Below, piece after piece: positions 12,628-12,713 of a stretch of DNA of 12,713 nucleotides. The DNA comes from Propionibacterium sp. (GTDB taxonomy: Bacteria; Actinomycetota; Actinomycetes; Propionibacteriales; Propionibacteriaceae), in contig JAAYAO010000419.1 of NCBI GenBank assembly GCA_012719335.1, positions 1 through 12,713 on the forward strand, read 5' to 3'. A program made the position numbers and the translations under genes. Each line of letters begins with the position of its first letter. Position 1 is the stretch's first letter. The notes beneath the pieces are model-generated. The model worked only from the letters and a program-made list of their open reading frames with translations. It did no database searches and was not told where the DNA came from.

Positions 12628-12713
12628 GTGCCCGTCGACCTGCCCCTGATCGCCGTGGTGGTGCCGGTGTTGGTCACCGTGCTCACCACCCTCGGCGCTT
12701 CCCGGGTGCTGCG
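12628..12713 (+). CDS. N-terminal fragment of a membrane or exported protein
   Basis: The GTG at 12628 opens a frame that runs off the window after 28 complete codons. It begins MPVDLPLIAVVVPVLVTVLTTLGASRVLR. A hydrophobic stretch covers residues 5-20 or so, followed by a small turn and basic residues, which suits a first membrane helix with its C-terminal end in the cytoplasm. The leaderless -10 six bases upstream and divergence from the P450 gene support the start. Too little is present to name a family. Confidence 0.55.
   Translation, partial: MPVDLPLIAVVVPVLVTVLTTLGASRVL

Noticed and set aside
1..12713. tRNA, rRNA, CRISPR array, insertion sequence, prophage or toxin-antitoxin genes
   Set aside because: None found on reading both strands: no regularly spaced repeats, no transposase motifs and no cloverleaf-like segment. 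Composition is uniform throughout.

Overview
The window reads as a chromosomal segment of a high-GC Gram-positive actinobacterium. Supporting signs are strongly G/C-biased third codon positions, many GTG starts, start codons placed 6-7 bases after a TANNNT -10 box (leaderless mRNAs), a class II DAHP synthase, a MacS-type two-component system, a DEDDh/GIY-YIG fusion nuclease, a stand-alone AsnC-type ligand-binding protein and a C-terminal 'sunset'-type domain. A Propionibacteriales-like member is my best guess, but no marker here fixes the genus. From memory, the neighbourhood of aroG, a PlsC-type acyltransferase and the DnaQ/UvrC-like nuclease resembles the aroG-Rv2182c-Rv2191 stretch of Mycobacterium tuberculosis, so most of this is ordinary core genome and not a mobile island.

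Layout. Bases 1-170 hold the tail of an unrecognised gene, followed by a small CsbD stress protein with a possible SigB/SigF-like promoter. A perfect 19-bp hairpin (447-489) ends that gene and, from the other side, aroG. On the minus strand, reading right to left, come plsC, a MacS-type sensor kinase and a NarL/LuxR response regulator, with overlapping or touching ends (one operon), then aroG, which has its own leaderless promoter. Divergent from plsC are an alpha/beta hydrolase (4653) and a 157-aa acidic protein with a C-terminal membrane hairpin, overlapping by 4 nt. A perfect 18-bp hairpin (5950-5988) separates them from the DEDDh/GIY-YIG nuclease, the AsnC/RAM protein and a 52-residue membrane microprotein, three genes that overlap by 4 and 1 nt.

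Convergent to these is a minus-strand pair: a secreted- or cytosol-type cyclophilin (ppi) and, 2 bp behind it, a rhomboid-fold membrane protein with an N-terminal zinc finger. In the rhomboid all the expected catalytic residues appear to be replaced. Divergent from ppi is a 314-aa Lys- and Ala-rich single-pass membrane protein with a sunset-type C-terminus, closed by a good intrinsic terminator (10712-10750). Then come an unknown 163-aa protein with two helix-turn-helix-like segments, a convergent cytochrome P450 (complete motifs, no redox partner in view), and the first 28 codons of a membrane protein running off the right edge.

No tRNA, rRNA, CRISPR array, insertion sequence or phage gene was seen. 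The points most worth a second look are the apparent pseudo-rhomboid coupled to a cyclophilin, the repeated leaderless promoter architecture (including one inside a coding overlap), the hairpin overlapping the plsC ribosome-binding site, and the two-HTH orphan protein.
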